Assembly: GCA_002966495.1 (NCBI GenBank)
Contig: CP016490.1
Location: 2,046,001 to 2,110,000, forward strand
Reading direction: 5' to 3'
Length of the DNA stretch: 64,000 nt
DNA from: Halomonas sp. GFAJ-1
GTDB lineage: Bacteria > Pseudomonadota > Gammaproteobacteria > Pseudomonadales > Halomonadaceae
In this document: positions 9,491 to 19,082 of the stretch, in pieces
How the letters are laid out: each line of letters begins with the position of its first letter
Numbering within the stretch: position 1 is the first letter of the stretch
Program-made: the position numbers and the translations under genes
Notes under the pieces: generated by a model
What the model was told of the DNA's origin: nothing
Databases searched by the model: none
The model's input: only the letters and a program-made list of their open reading frames with translations

Positions 9491-10810
9491 ATGAATGTAA
9501 CCGTGTTCGGAACAGGCTATGTCGGGCTGGTGCAAGGCGCCGTTCTTGCTGACGTAGGTCATAACGTAGTGTGCGTTGACGTAGATGCTGAAAAAGTCGC
9601 ACGCTTGGAGCAGGGCATCATTCCTATCTATGAGCCAGGGTTAGAGACACTCGTTGCTGAAAACCATGCGACAGGAAGGTTGACGTTTACCACCAACGCA
9701 GAAGAAGGTGTTAAGCATGGTGATGTGCAGTTTATTGCAGTAGGGACTCCTCCTGACGAAGATGGCAGCGCTGATCTTCAATACGTATTAAAAGTGGCTG
9801 AAACTATTGCCACTCACATGCAAAAATCAGTAGTGATAGTAAATAAGTCCACAGTGCCAGTTGGTACTGCTAACAAAGTAACCTCTAAAGTAGCTGACGT
9901 GTTAACTAAGCGTGGCGTTGATTTTTTGTTTGATGTCGTCTCAAACCCTGAGTTTTTGAAGGAGGGGAGCGCTGTTGCTGACTGCAAAAAACCTGATCGC
10001 ATTATTATTGGTACCAATAATAGCGACACTATTGAGATCATGCGGGAGCTTTACGCTCCGTTTAATCGCAACCATGACAAAATGATTACCATGGATGTTC
10101 ATAGTGCTGAGCTAACTAAGTATGCGGCTAACTGTATGTTAGCTACTAAAATCAGCTTCATGAACGAAATGGCTAACCTGGCTGAACGACTAGGTGCTGA
10201 TATTGAAATGGTTCGGCAAGGAATCGGCAGCGATCCACGCATTGGGTACCATTTTATTTATCCTGGCGCAGGTTACGGTGGTTCTTGTTTTCCTAAAGAC
10301 GTTCAGGCACTTATTCGTACAGCGGAAGGTATTGCCTTTGATGCAAAAGTGCTTAAAGCAGTAGAAGAGCGCAATCAGCTGCAAAAAAATTCGTTGTTTG
10401 AAAAAATTAGCCGACATTTTGGTAACCAGTTGGAAGGCAAGGTAGTCGCTTTGTGGGGGCTTGCCTTTAAGCCCAATACTGACGATATGCGTGAAGCGCC
10501 TAGCCGCGTGGTGATGGAGTCGTTATGGCAAGCAGGAGCTAAAGTAAAAGCGTATGACCCCGAAGCGATGGAAGAAGCACAGCGCATTTATGGGAATCGT
10601 AATGATTTAACGCTATGTGGTACTAAAGAGGCGGCGCTTAAAAATGCTGATGCTCTCATTATTGTCACTGATTGGCAGTCCTTTAAAGCGCCCGATTTTG
10701 ACTTGATTAAAGCAACGCTTTCTCAGCCGGTTATTTTTGATGGCCGTAATTTATTTGATCCTTCTCGCATGCTGAAAAAGGGAATTAAATATTATGGTGT
10801 TGGCCGATAA
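9491..10810 (+). CDS. ugd: UDP-glucose 6-dehydrogenase
   Basis: Ugd oxidises UDP-glucose twice with NAD+ to UDP-glucuronate, a building block for acidic surface polysaccharides. The 439-residue product has the N-terminal Rossmann loop FGTGYVGL, the EPGLETLV and NPEFLKEG blocks, the catalytic Cys266 in GGSCFPKD, and the C-terminal domain ([17 protein letters not shown]). The length is typical of the bacterial dimer. It opens the polysaccharide locus, and its substrate would come from Pgm and GalU encoded at the right end of the window. Confidence 0.97.
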   Translation: MNVTVFGTGYVGLVQGAVLADVGHNVVCVDVDAEKVARLEQGIIPIYEPGLETLVAENHATGRLTFTTNAEEGVKHGDVQFIAVGTPPDEDGSADLQYVLKVAETIATHMQKSVVIVNKSTVPVGTANKVTSKVADVLTKRGVDFLFDVVSNPEFLKEGSAVADCKKPDRIIIGTNNSDTIEIMRELYAPFNRNHDKMITMDVHSAELTKYAANCMLATKISFMNEMANLAERLGADIEMVRQGIGSDPRIGYHFIYPGAGYGGSCFPKDVQALIRTAEGIAFDAKVLKAVEERNQLQKNSLFEKISRHFGNQLEGKVVALWGLAFKPNTDDMREAPSRVVMESLWQAGAKVKAYDPEAMEEAQRIYGNRNDLTLCGTKEAALKNADALIIVTDWQSFKAPDFDLIKATLSQPVIFDGRNLFDPSRMLKKGIKYYGVGR

Positions 10811-10906
10811 GTATTGAAATCTATACTTGTCAAGTAAGTTTAGACGCGTCGTGCAAATTAATTAGCCTAATAAGCATAACCGCTATGCGGTAAATGGAGA
10901 GCAGTA

Positions 10907-11698
10907 ATGACGGGGGATAGAATGGATTCACGGGTTAAGGAGAATGCAAACCCAGGTGAAATGTTGCTGGTTGACTTCGTGGTTTTGCTGATAAAACAGT
11001 GGAAAATCATGCTTGCAAGTGTGGTTTGCATAATGCTCTTAACACTGATTGCGCTATGGCTGAAGCCAGTAAAGTATGGGTTTGTCACGGTGTACGCTAT
11101 TGCTTCTTATGAAACACTGGAAGGAAATCGTGTGGGGCTTGAAAAGCCCGAAGAGGTCATCGCAAAATTAGATAATGTTTTTATTGACCAGCAGCGTAGG
11201 CAGCTTTTACAAGACGATGAAATCACTGGTATTACTTTTGATGTCGATGTGTCTAACCCTAGAAACACCCTGTTGCTTCGCATAAGTAGTGACGCGGAGA
11301 CAGCATATCGGCCTGTTGTTGAACAATTTCACGAAGGCTTAGTCGCCTCCATTCAGGAAGATCAGCATCAGCTGGTTGAAAGCTTAACAGAGAGACTAAA
11401 TGAACAGTACGAAGCTTACTCTCAAGCGTTAGAAGCAGCACGTGAGTCAAACAGTGAAGCTGCACGCGAATTACAGGTTACTTTTTTTGAGAAAATGCTC
11501 CAGCTCGAGCGTCGTATTGAAAGTATTAACCCCGGTGACTCAACCCAGTTCGCGTTACAATCCCTTGAGCCAGCGGGTATTGGTAAAAAGTTTATCTTAG
11601 CGATTGGTATAATAGTAGCTTTGCTGTTGACTCCGTTAGTGGCGGTGTTCAGTGTTTTTGTAAAACAAGTAGCTGTTGCTTATCGGCGTGCCAAGTAA
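10907..11698 (+). CDS. Wzz-like polysaccharide chain-length regulator
   Basis: A 263-residue protein with the layout of a polysaccharide co-polymerase: short cytoplasmic N-terminus, one membrane segment at about residues 38-55 (MLASVVCIMLLTLIALWL), a large periplasmic part with helical stretches (about 150-205), and a second membrane segment near residues 228-252 (FILAIGIIVALLLTPLVAV). No tyrosine-kinase domain is attached and no separate kinase follows. That favours O-antigen-type Wzz over a Wzc-type capsule regulator. It lies between ugd and a Wzy-like polymerase, as expected for a modality regulator. Confidence 0.78.
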   Translation: MTGDRMDSRVKENANPGEMLLVDFVVLLIKQWKIMLASVVCIMLLTLIALWLKPVKYGFVTVYAIASYETLEGNRVGLEKPEEVIAKLDNVFIDQQRRQLLQDDEITGITFDVDVSNPRNTLLLRISSDAETAYRPVVEQFHEGLVASIQEDQHQLVESLTERLNEQYEAYSQALEAARESNSEAARELQVTFFEKMLQLERRIESINPGDSTQFALQSLEPAGIGKKFILAIGIIVALLLTPLVAVFSVFVKQVAVAYRRAK

Positions 11699-11739
11699 GT
11701 TGAGGCATTTGAAGCGCTCAGTGCCCGCCGGAGGCATCC

Positions 11740-12975
11740 ATGGACCTTGAACTGAAAAAGTGCATCAATATCTTACTGCTGTGTTTTCTCATAGCATGGC
11801 CTGTTGTTGATACGGTGAATGGTTATTTTTACTACCATAACGTGCCTATACCGAGCATTTCTGCGCCCTATAAGGCACTAGGTTTTATAGGGCTGATGAT
11901 CATGATGTTGATTTATCATGTAAGGCTGTTTGTATACGCACTTTTATGCGCTGCATTGATCACCTTGTGTCTCTTTTACCAGGTGTTCACTTACGGGCAT
12001 GCCATCGAAAGCATCACATGGGCTGTAAGGGGGCTACTGACACTAGTTTTGCTGTTTTATTTAGTAGGCGAAGCTAAGCATCCAAGCGATTTTTGGAACC
12101 GTCGAAAAATTGCATGGTTAATGTTTTTTTACTTTTTCATTATGTCGTTGAACGTCACGCTAGGTGTGTTTGGCGTTGGAGAGTCCCAGTATGCCGGGGG
12201 AATAGGCGGTAAAGGTTTCATCATCGCAGGTAATGAAATGAGTTACCTCATGCTGGCTTCCGCCAGCATTGTGCTATTTCGGCTTGCGGAGACGAAAAGT
12301 ACTTGGCTGCTAGCTGGTGTGTTTGGTGTGTTTCTGATTTTTTTCCTAATGAAAGCCACTAAAGTTGCGATGCTAGGCATCTGTTTAATATTCGTGTTTT
12401 CTCTCATACACAACGGTTACTTTAAAGTCAGGCGCATCCCTACTGTATATACGTTTGGTTTGATAGGCATGGCGGCGGTCATCGTACTTGGCTATCAGTT
12501 CATACAGGCGACTGGTTTACTTGACCGGATGCTTTTTCTACAGCAATTACACGGTGGTTTTTGGGGGGCATTACTTAGCGGTCGTCTCTCTTTTCTGAAG
12601 GAAGCGATTGAGCTTGTGATCGTGCCTTTTGGATTTATGGATGTCCTGTTTGGAGTGGGGGTTGATCAGCTACTCAGCATTCGAGGGTCTCTGGTTGAAA
12701 TAGATATTGTCGATGTATTCATTACGTTTGGCGTGGTGGGTGGCGTGCTCTTTTATTTGCCCTGGCTGCTAGGGGTCATCTGGGCAGCCCAACTGTTAAA
12801 GCGTCAATCACGGTTTGGGATTAGTTTTTTGCTACTTATTTTTACCGTGCTGGGAGTTAGCGTGGCAGCAGGGCATGTGGTGAATTCAGGCATTGCTTCG
12901 AGCGCTACCGCATTATTGGTGGGGTACCTTCATAAACTAAAATATGAACAGCTGACATTCAGGGAGGAATCATGA
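11740..12975 (+). CDS. Multi-pass membrane protein, probable polysaccharide polymerase (Wzy-like)
   Basis: A 411-residue, very hydrophobic protein with about ten predicted membrane helices and a larger periplasmic loop around residues 255-310. It lacks a strong signature, as is normal for Wzy, whose sequences are highly divergent. Placement after a Wzz-like protein and before glycosyltransferases points to Wzy, which links undecaprenyl-bound repeat units in the periplasm. A WaaL-type ligase is the alternative, but a better ligase candidate lies at 16565. The stop overlaps the next start by four bases. Confidence 0.7.
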   Translation: MDLELKKCINILLLCFLIAWPVVDTVNGYFYYHNVPIPSISAPYKALGFIGLMIMMLIYHVRLFVYALLCAALITLCLFYQVFTYGHAIESITWAVRGLLTLVLLFYLVGEAKHPSDFWNRRKIAWLMFFYFFIMSLNVTLGVFGVGESQYAGGIGGKGFIIAGNEMSYLMLASASIVLFRLAETKSTWLLAGVFGVFLIFFLMKATKVAMLGICLIFVFSLIHNGYFKVRRIPTVYTFGLIGMAAVIVLGYQFIQATGLLDRMLFLQQLHGGFWGALLSGRLSFLKEAIELVIVPFGFMDVLFGVGVDQLLSIRGSLVEIDIVDVFITFGVVGGVLFYLPWLLGVIWAAQLLKRQSRFGISFLLLIFTVLGVSVAAGHVVNSGIASSATALLVGYLHKLKYEQLTFREES

Positions 12976-13433
12976 AAATTCTGTTAGTGGGATCTTTCGG
13001 AGGTCACTTCATACAGCTAAAGCGGCTTTATGGGCAAATAGTAGAGAATGTGGATCAGAACAGCGTCTCGTTTACCTTTGCTAGCACTGAACAGGGCTTA
13101 ATAGTAAACGAAGCCCCCACCCTTTTTTGCCCCAATATACACCGTGGCAGTCGCATAAAAGACCTGATCTCTGCTGTCCGTAGAACGTATGCCGTGTTGA
13201 AAATCGCTAAACCAGATACCGTCATTTCTACTGGCGCGCTGCCTGGCTTACTCCTCTGCTTTATCGCTAAGCTTATGGGCAAACAAGTGATCTGGGTCGA
13301 TAGCATGGCCAACTACCAGCAGCTCTCCTTTTCTGGAAAGTTAGCGCGGTTTTTTTGCGATATCTGTCTCACCCAGTGGGAGCATTTGGCGGCTAATGAC
13401 AAGCGCGTCAGCTACTGGGGAAAAGTCCTATGA
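12972..13433 (+). CDS. PssD/Alg14-like glycosyltransferase subunit
   Basis: A 153-residue protein starting MKILLVGSFGGHFIQLKRL. The GGHF block, the TVISTGALPGL segment and the small size match the membrane-anchoring subunit of split GT28-type transferases (PssD, Cps14F, eukaryotic Alg14). It should pair with the product of the next gene, which supplies the nucleotide-sugar-binding half. Together they would add a sugar to the lipid-linked intermediate on the cytoplasmic face. Start and stop overlap both neighbours by four bases, so the subunits are translationally coupled. Confidence 0.85.
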   Translation: MKILLVGSFGGHFIQLKRLYGQIVENVDQNSVSFTFASTEQGLIVNEAPTLFCPNIHRGSRIKDLISAVRRTYAVLKIAKPDTVISTGALPGLLLCFIAKLMGKQVIWVDSMANYQQLSFSGKLARFFCDICLTQWEHLAANDKRVSYWGKVL

Positions 13434-13936
13434 TTTTTATCACTGTCGGTACCCAGTTGCCGTTTGATCGCTTGTTGGAAACTTTTGCAGAATGGCGCGA
13501 TACCAGCGGCTACATAGGGGAGGTGGTTGCTCAGGTGGGTGAAAGTAGCGAGTTTACCCACCCACATATGAAAGTATTCAAAACGCTCTCAAGTGACGAG
13601 TATTACCAATGGTTTTGCCAAGCGCAGGGTATTGTTTCGCATGCAGGAATGGGCAGTATTTTATCGTGCCTAGATCATGGCAAGCGAGGCGTATTTCTAC
13701 CGCGCCAATATGCACTAGCTGAACACCGCAACGATCATCAGCTGGATACTGCCAAGGCATTTACGGGCCGGTTCCCAACACTCTCGTTTTGTTCCAATAA
13801 GCAGGCATTTTTTACCGCCCTTGATGAACTGATAAACCCTGATGCGGCCTACCAGCTTTCAGGCCAGAAAAGCCAAAATAATGAGCTAGGGCGTCATATT
13901 GCTGAACATCTTGGTATTAAGGGCCGCAAGCTATGA
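13430..13936 (+). CDS. PssE/Alg13-like glycosyltransferase catalytic subunit
   Basis: A 168-residue protein matching the C-terminal lobe of GT28 enzymes: MIFITVGTQLPFDRLL at the N-terminus, VSHAGMGSI in the middle and PRQYALAEHRNDHQ near residue 103, the usual nucleotide-sugar site of Alg13/PssE proteins. It is the partner of the PssD-like gene upstream, with which it overlaps by four bases, and it overlaps the GT4 gene downstream in the same way. Confidence 0.87.
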   Translation: MIFITVGTQLPFDRLLETFAEWRDTSGYIGEVVAQVGESSEFTHPHMKVFKTLSSDEYYQWFCQAQGIVSHAGMGSILSCLDHGKRGVFLPRQYALAEHRNDHQLDTAKAFTGRFPTLSFCSNKQAFFTALDELINPDAAYQLSGQKSQNNELGRHIAEHLGIKGRKL

Positions 13937-15021
13937 AACAGCTGCTTTTATGGACCAATCTTTACCCTACAAAGCAAGCTCCTCACTATGGCACCTTTGT
14001 AAAATCGACTGAGCAAGCATGGCGTCAGGCGCTGGGTGACGAAAACGTCCAGCTTGTCGCGATTCGTGAAAAGCCTACCGGCAAATTCAGCAAGATTAAG
14101 CTATATGCAGGTTTGCTTACTCGGTGTGTTCTTTCGTTACGCAATAAACCCGTCGGGACTCTGTTGGAAGTTCACTACCCGGTATATTTTTTGCCACTGC
14201 TGTATTTGCTATCACTAGTTAAGCCCAAGCATTTTTATCTGGTGCTGCGCTTTCATGGTACCGATCTCGTACAAATCACGAGTTCGCGGCTATTTCGTTC
14301 TTGTTTTCATCGGCTAAAGGGCAATGTAGATCTGTGTGTGGCACCTTCAGAACATTTTCGCCACCAGATCAACACACATTTGGACTTTCCCTTATCACAT
14401 ATCGTTAAAGTGTACCCTGATAGCGTAGGGGAGCACTTCGTTGCACGGCCGACTATGTCATCAGTGACGCAGTCAGATATGTTCACTGTAGGCTGTGTGT
14501 CACGCCTAGAGGCGGGTAAAAACTGCCAATCGCTGCTGGAAGCATTTGCTAAGCTCGCTATCCCAAATAAGCGCCTAATCTTGGTTGGGGAGGGTTCTCA
14601 GCGAACTGTGTTGGAACGGGCAGCAGAACAATTAGGGATTGCATCTTCAACGACATTCACTGGGGCGCTTCCTAGAGAGCAGTTGCCAAACATTTTGACG
14701 GGTTTCTCCGTGTTTGTATTTCCATCGGTTAGCGAGAGCTTCGGTTTGGTCGCTGTAGAGGCACTGGCCTGTGGGATTCCCGTAATTGCGAACGCGAAGC
14801 TGCATGCATCGAAGGAGTATATTCAAGAGGGCAAGAACGGCTTCTTTTATGAGGATGGAGTAGAGGGCCTGGTCGCAGCACTCGAAGCGTTTTATGCCCA
14901 ATCTGAAGATAAACGTGCTCTTCTCCGCGAGCAGGCAAGCAAGGTGCGCGAACAGTTTAGTGACCAGCAAGTATTCTCCCAAGGGGTGAGTACTATTTTG
15001 AGAAAGCAGCAAAGCGATTGA
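13933..15021 (+). CDS. Glycosyltransferase family 4
   Basis: A 362-residue GT-B fold enzyme. The N-terminal lobe has the acceptor-side HYGTFVKS loop. The C-terminal lobe has VSRLEAGKN, LVGEGSQR and the E-x7-E motif ESFGLVAVE near residue 270 that binds the nucleotide sugar. It would add one sugar of the repeat unit; donor and linkage cannot be predicted. It is the last of four tightly overlapping genes (11740-15021) that appear to form one translational block. Confidence 0.9.
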   Translation: MKQLLLWTNLYPTKQAPHYGTFVKSTEQAWRQALGDENVQLVAIREKPTGKFSKIKLYAGLLTRCVLSLRNKPVGTLLEVHYPVYFLPLLYLLSLVKPKHFYLVLRFHGTDLVQITSSRLFRSCFHRLKGNVDLCVAPSEHFRHQINTHLDFPLSHIVKVYPDSVGEHFVARPTMSSVTQSDMFTVGCVSRLEAGKNCQSLLEAFAKLAIPNKRLILVGEGSQRTVLERAAEQLGIASSTTFTGALPREQLPNILTGFSVFVFPSVSESFGLVAVEALACGIPVIANAKLHASKEYIQEGKNGFFYEDGVEGLVAALEAFYAQSEDKRALLREQASKVREQFSDQQVFSQGVSTILRKQQSD

Positions 15022-15057
15022 ACATGTTGATGATTGAATGCATAAAGAGAGGCCGCA

Positions 15058-16443
15058 ATGGGTAAGCCAAAAACGATGACGTTTTCTGAGCGTTTCCCTC
15101 CGCAGGTGGTATTTCCCTTTTTTGATGTGCTCGCCATTTTTGTTGGCGGCTGGTTAGCGTACTGGGTACGGTTTAGTTCGCTTCAACCTCATGAGCGCTA
15201 TGTGCTCGCCTTAATTTGCATTGGCCTTCTAGTGCTGGTGATTAATAGCATGTCTGGTAGTTACCGTCGCTGGCGAATTACACCGGTAGCGCAAATGTTG
15301 GGTAAGTTGTTATTAGTGTGGGCAGCAGTGGGTATCACTGCTGCATCTTTGATCTTTTTTTCCCATGCCGCTGATCGCTATTCCCGGTTATGGATTGGCT
15401 TAACTCTAGCAATATCGTTTCTATTTGCAGGAGGGGCGCGCACGCTGGTGCAGCTTGGCTTACAGCATGTGCGCTTGCGGGGAGGCGCAAGACGGCCGGT
15501 TTTTTTGATTGGTCCAGCGACCAACGTACTCAGCGTTGCAGAAGGTATCCGCAGTGCCGCCTGGGAAGGGCACAGCATCGCGGGTGTCGAACGTATTAAA
15601 GGTACAGTTAGCGATGAGTGTATCGCGCGTATTGTCCGGCGAATTAGCCGCTCTAAGGCGCGAGAGGTTTGGATCTGTGTTCCCTTTGAAATGGGCCAAA
15701 CGGTTCGAGCGCTGTTTTATGCACTCCGCAACCACACGGCAGAAGTGCGCTTCATTCCCGCGTTTGAGGATATGCATTTACTTAACCACCGCATGAGCGA
15801 GGTGGCAGGGCACTATGCTATAGACCTAAGTGTGTCACCTATGAGCGGTATGTCTCGTTTTGTTAAGCGTAGCGAAGATATCATCATTGGTTCGCTTATC
15901 TCCATTATGATCCTACCGGTATGCTTAGCGATTGTGCTGGCCATCAAGTTCACCTCGCCAGGGCCTATTCTGTTTAAACAGTATCGAGAAGGATCGAATG
16001 GTCGACGGTTCAGGGTCTATAAGTTTCGCTCAATGCATGTGCATCAAGAAGAGGTAGGTAGCGTCACCCAGGCAAGCAGGCATGACCCCCGGGTTACTCG
16101 CGTAGGGGCATTTTTGAGGCGCACTTCGTTAGATGAGCTGCCGCAATTCTACAATGTACTCCAAGGTCGCATGTCGATTGTCGGCCCACGCCCGCACGCG
16201 CTTGCGCATAACGAGCAGTACAAAGAGCTGGTTGAGTCCTACATGCGCCGCCATAAAGTGAAGCCAGGTATTACTGGTTGGGCGCAGGTTAATGGTCTAC
16301 GTGGGGAAACAGATACGCTACAAAAAATGCAGCGTCGAGTAGAGTATGATCTGTGGTACATAGACAACTGGTCGCTTTGGTTGGACTTAAAGATCATCGT
16401 GCTGACTGTATTCAAAGGTTTTATTAATAAAAATGCCTATTAA
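15058..16443 (+). CDS. Undecaprenyl-phosphate sugar phosphotransferase (WcaJ/polyprenyl glycosylphosphotransferase family)
   Basis: This enzyme begins repeat-unit assembly by moving a sugar-1-phosphate, usually glucose, onto undecaprenyl phosphate. The 461-residue protein has four N-terminal membrane segments, a central Rossmann-like CoA-binding-type domain (about 140-260), a re-entrant hydrophobic segment (about 275-300) and the catalytic C-terminal part with FTSPGPILFKQ, VYKFRSM, TSLDELPQF, MSIVGPRPH and GITGWAQVNG. The length and domain order fit WcaJ-like enzymes. It follows four glycosyltransferase/polymerase genes and shows that this locus follows the Wzx/Wzy route. Confidence 0.92.
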   Translation: MGKPKTMTFSERFPPQVVFPFFDVLAIFVGGWLAYWVRFSSLQPHERYVLALICIGLLVLVINSMSGSYRRWRITPVAQMLGKLLLVWAAVGITAASLIFFSHAADRYSRLWIGLTLAISFLFAGGARTLVQLGLQHVRLRGGARRPVFLIGPATNVLSVAEGIRSAAWEGHSIAGVERIKGTVSDECIARIVRRISRSKAREVWICVPFEMGQTVRALFYALRNHTAEVRFIPAFEDMHLLNHRMSEVAGHYAIDLSVSPMSGMSRFVKRSEDIIIGSLISIMILPVCLAIVLAIKFTSPGPILFKQYREGSNGRRFRVYKFRSMHVHQEEVGSVTQASRHDPRVTRVGAFLRRTSLDELPQFYNVLQGRMSIVGPRPHALAHNEQYKELVESYMRRHKVKPGITGWAQVNGLRGETDTLQKMQRRVEYDLWYIDNWSLWLDLKIIVLTVFKGFINKNAY

Positions 16444-16564
16444 TTCTTGAACAACATTCAATAACTGTCTTTAGCAGAAGGCGGGTTGATAGGGTGTGAT
16501 AGACTCGCACTTTTAAGTTTTTAGCGGCCTAACGTGCTCCTTAATTGCCAGGATTAGTGATTTA

Positions 16565-17839
16565 ATGACGTTGTTCACCCATTTCTCTACTAAAAAAGTT
16601 GCTTCCTTTCCGAATCAATTTACGAGTATCGCTGTTTTTTTATTGTCAGCGGCATGCTTGGTGGTGCCTAGCGGTTACTCCATCGGTGCAGTGATGCTGT
16701 TTATCGCTGGTGTGGGGATGATCATCGCACGTCGGCTGCCTGTACTAACCAAACAAGACACCTGGGTAATTGCTGCGCTACTCGCTTATGCAGTGGTGAA
16801 CATGCTTGAAGCTTGGCTGGATGGACAGGGAAGCAGTGGGCTTGATAGACCCATTCGTTTTATTCTAGCAATTCCTGCCTTGTTATGGGTGCTGCGCTAC
16901 CCACCCAAGCTGGCTTATCTATGGGGCGGTATAGCAGTTGGAGCTATAACTGCAGGCAGTTGGAGTGGCTGGCAAAAGTTAGTCGAAGGCGTGGAACGTG
17001 CCCAAGGCCACACTCAAGTGATTCAGTTTGGCAACTTAAGTATGCTGCTAGGTGTGCTCTGTATAGCGGGACTTGGTTGGGCCGCTACTCAGCGACGTTG
17101 TGGTATATGGCTGGCATTGCTGCTGCTAGGGGCAGCTGGTGGCATGTTGGGCTCACTGTTTTCAGGCAGCCGAGGAGGGTGGGTCGGGTTTCCGATTGTA
17201 CTGTTAGTGCTATATCGGGCCTACGGTAATCAGCTTTCGGTTAAGCTGAAAATAGCGACGTTAGTTGCCGTGGTGGTCGGTGGTGCTACGGTGTATGCGG
17301 TACCGCAGATGGGAGTCCAGGAGCGTATCCATCACGGCTTCAGCGATGTTGCGCAATATATTTCTGGGGAAAACCGCTCTACCTCGGTAGGTGCACGGTT
17401 TGATATGTGGCGTGGTGCTGCTCTACTTATTAAAGAAAAACCACTTACCGGTTGGGGAAGTAATGGCTATGCCGATGCCATGTCCGCTTTTGGAGAGGCC
17501 GGTGTGATCAGTGATGAAGCCGCCCAATACGGTCATGCGCATAATGAGTTTATTGATGCGCTTGCCAAACGAGGCCTGCTCGGGTTGGTAGTGCTGTTAA
17601 CGCTTTACTTTGTGCCTCTGCGCTTATTTGCCCGTCACCTCAAAGCTAAACACCTTGGCACTCGGGCGCTAGCAACTGCTGGTGTGCTGCTGCCTGTCAC
17701 ATTTATGGATTTTGGTTTAACTCAGGTATTCATGGGGCATAACAGCGGGGTGATGATGTACGCCTTTTTGCTGGTAACACTATGGGGTACCTACAATGCT
17801 GCTCGGCCACATCCCTGCAGGACTGAGCAAACCGGTTAG
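16565..17839 (+). CDS. O-antigen ligase family membrane protein (WaaL-like)
   Basis: A 424-residue protein with about twelve hydrophobic segments and the large periplasmic loop typical of the Wzy_C/O-antigen ligase family. In that loop lie the Arg-rich SGSRGGWVGF block near residue 200 and HAHNEFIDALAKRGLLGL near residue 325, where the conserved His is found in ligases. It would transfer polymerised glycan from undecaprenyl to lipid A-core, or be a second polymerase. It ends four bases inside the oppositely oriented flippase gene. Confidence 0.82.
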   Translation: MTLFTHFSTKKVASFPNQFTSIAVFLLSAACLVVPSGYSIGAVMLFIAGVGMIIARRLPVLTKQDTWVIAALLAYAVVNMLEAWLDGQGSSGLDRPIRFILAIPALLWVLRYPPKLAYLWGGIAVGAITAGSWSGWQKLVEGVERAQGHTQVIQFGNLSMLLGVLCIAGLGWAATQRRCGIWLALLLLGAAGGMLGSLFSGSRGGWVGFPIVLLVLYRAYGNQLSVKLKIATLVAVVVGGATVYAVPQMGVQERIHHGFSDVAQYISGENRSTSVGARFDMWRGAALLIKEKPLTGWGSNGYADAMSAFGEAGVISDEAAQYGHAHNEFIDALAKRGLLGLVVLLTLYFVPLRLFARHLKAKHLGTRALATAGVLLPVTFMDFGLTQVFMGHNSGVMMYAFLLVTLWGTYNAARPHPCRTEQTG

Positions 17840-19080
17840 GTGGCAACTTCAAAATAGCGGATTACCATCTTTCGGTACCAAAATAATCGTAAAATATTTA
17901 TAACTCCCAGTGCAAAAGGAACGGCATAGATGATGTATACCCACTCTTGCGCTTCAGGAATAGACCGCACGATTCCGAATACTAAAAGTACTAATGAAAA
18001 GACCACCATGTTAAAGGTAAGTGAGAAACGCTCATAGCCACAGAAGTTAATTAGTACTGATTCAATCACGCCTAGCTGACCTGTTGCTACATTAAATGCA
18101 AATGCAGCAACAAAAAATAGAACTATCCAATAATCGGTGACCGCATTAGAGATGTAAAAATACATAACGATAGTAATAGAAAGCGTAGGAACCAAGACGG
18201 CTACTAGTGTGTATATTTTTTTGCGAAGCGGTACTACTACTGTAGATGCATAGTCTCGCAACATGACCATTTTCGATAATGCGAAAGCATTATTGTTAAT
18301 TAATCCTCTCGGCAGAGCAGACATAGCACTAAACACCGCTACACACAGGGAAGCTACAATAGCAACATCGTTGCCTCCAAGCGCAATAAATAAAGAGGGC
18401 AAAATAAATCCAACACCACTACTGGCTGCATTTGAAAAGCCCACTACTAAGCTCGAGAGTAAGTCTCTGAGAGGAATTAATTTTACTCCAGCAGTAAATG
18501 CGCCACCACTTTCCTGCGCAGCCACTATCCCCCAAACTATAAGAAAAGCAAGTGCGTAAGACACAGTCAGAACATTCAATAGTTTCCCTGCGTCTAATGG
18601 GCCCAAGGTGAGGAACGCCGCTAGAGTAAAGATAAGAAACAAAAGCCCAATGATAAAATCATAAAAGAAAAGTTTCCAGAAATGTCTTTTAAAAACTAGG
18701 TAATTTCGAAAAACTTGGTAAAGTGATGTTATTAATGTTAGCCCTAGTACAGCCCATAAGTTGGGTACAGGAACCGCCAGTGAGATCACAAATAGCACAC
18801 ATGCTGCAACGCCTCCTCCGATCAGGGAGCAAGAGAGCGCATAACGAAAAAAAATCGAAAATCTTTCATCATTAGCCATTCTTTTCATTAAAATTGTAGC
18901 AAATCCAACACCAGACACCATGACAAAAAAAGACGCTAAGGTATACTGGGTCGAAAAGAAGACAACACTATCCTGCACAACAAAGAAGCTAGCAAAGCCA
19001 AGCACAAATATGCGGAATCCACCTGGTGTGGCGGCAGTGATAAATGGCAGTAGCTTTTCAATAGAACGGAGGGGATGCAT
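17836..19080 (-). CDS. Polysaccharide repeat-unit flippase (Wzx/MATE-like)
   Basis: A 414-residue protein with about twelve membrane helices, the pattern of Wzx-type flippases of the MOP superfamily. It would move undecaprenyl-linked repeat units across the inner membrane. It is transcribed on the minus strand, just after a GT25 gene (2-bp gap), and converges on the WaaL-like gene. The local sequence is more AT-rich than the upstream ugd-to-waaL part. Signature motifs are weak in this family, so the call rests on topology, size and context. Confidence 0.8.
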   Translation of the reverse strand: MHPLRSIEKLLPFITAATPGGFRIFVLGFASFFVVQDSVVFFSTQYTLASFFVMVSGVGFATILMKRMANDERFSIFFRYALSCSLIGGGVAACVLFVISLAVPVPNLWAVLGLTLITSLYQVFRNYLVFKRHFWKLFFYDFIIGLLFLIFTLAAFLTLGPLDAGKLLNVLTVSYALAFLIVWGIVAAQESGGAFTAGVKLIPLRDLLSSLVVGFSNAASSGVGFILPSLFIALGGNDVAIVASLCVAVFSAMSALPRGLINNNAFALSKMVMLRDYASTVVVPLRKKIYTLVAVLVPTLSITIVMYFYISNAVTDYWIVLFFVAAFAFNVATGQLGVIESVLINFCGYERFSLTFNMVVFSLVLLVFGIVRSIPEAQEWVYIIYAVPFALGVINILRLFWYRKMVIRYFEVAT

Positions 19081-19082
19081 GA